Made by a program: the position numbers and the translations under genes. A stretch of 13,136 nt of DNA from a bacterium (GTDB lineage: Bacteria; Chloroflexota; Limnocylindria; Limnocylindrales; Limnocylindraceae), in assembly GCA_009919365.1 (NCBI GenBank), contig RGBZ01000017.1:1-13136 (forward strand). The letters run 5' to 3'. The notes below the pieces were generated by a model that saw only the letters and a program-made list of their open reading frames with translations, ran no database searches and was not told the DNA's origin. This document shows positions 13,136 through 13,136 of this stretch, piece after piece (within the stretch, counting starts at the first letter, position 1; each line of letters begins with the position of its first letter).

Positions 13136-13136
13136 G

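Noticed and set aside
1..13136. Defence, mobile-element, CRISPR or toxin-antitoxin content
   Set aside because: Every recognisable frame is a housekeeping gene or the MutL-like protein. No direct-repeat array, transposase, integrase or attachment site was seen.

Overview
The window lies inside a bacterial chromosome and is one gene-dense, unidirectional cluster. Every supported gene is on the minus strand, so transcription runs from the right edge (about 13135) to the left edge (1). The sequence is GC-rich (roughly 60% by eye), uses GTG starts freely, and has almost no intergenic DNA: the largest gap is 18 nt and most neighbours overlap by 1, 4 or 8 nt. I see no promoter, terminator, tRNA, rRNA, CRISPR array, insertion sequence or phage gene.

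In transcription order: the 3' part of rpoA, rplQ, rplM (damaged), rpsI, glmM, glmS, acpS, an alanine racemase frame that runs into a MutL-like protein, tsaE, tsaB, rimI, tsaD, one long frame carrying RsmA and IspE, ridA, and the first 16 codons of another gene. The order rpoA-rplQ-rplM-rpsI-glmM-glmS-acpS-alr-tsaE-tsaB-rimI-tsaD resembles that of Actinobacteriota and Chloroflexota. The MutL-like and beta-rich C-terminal sequence fused behind Alr is of a kind I associate with Chloroflexota. A compact-genome Chloroflexota lineage is therefore my best guess, as inference only.

The functions are housekeeping: transcription (RpoA), ribosome proteins (L17, L13, S9), rRNA and protein modification (RsmA, RimI), tRNA t6A synthesis (TsaE, TsaB, TsaD), amino-sugar and wall precursors (GlmS, GlmM, Alr), fatty-acid carrier activation (AcpS), isoprenoids (IspE) and enamine detoxification (RidA).

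The unusual part is three run-on reading frames. L13 has lost about 40 internal codons; its C-terminal tail survives out of frame and the remaining frame reads straight into S9. Alr stops matching its family near residue 311 and reads into the MutL-like protein. RsmA and IspE, both apparently complete, share one uninterrupted frame. The first two could be real gene erosion or sequence/assembly deletions; sequence alone cannot decide. I found no convincing new defence or mobile system here.
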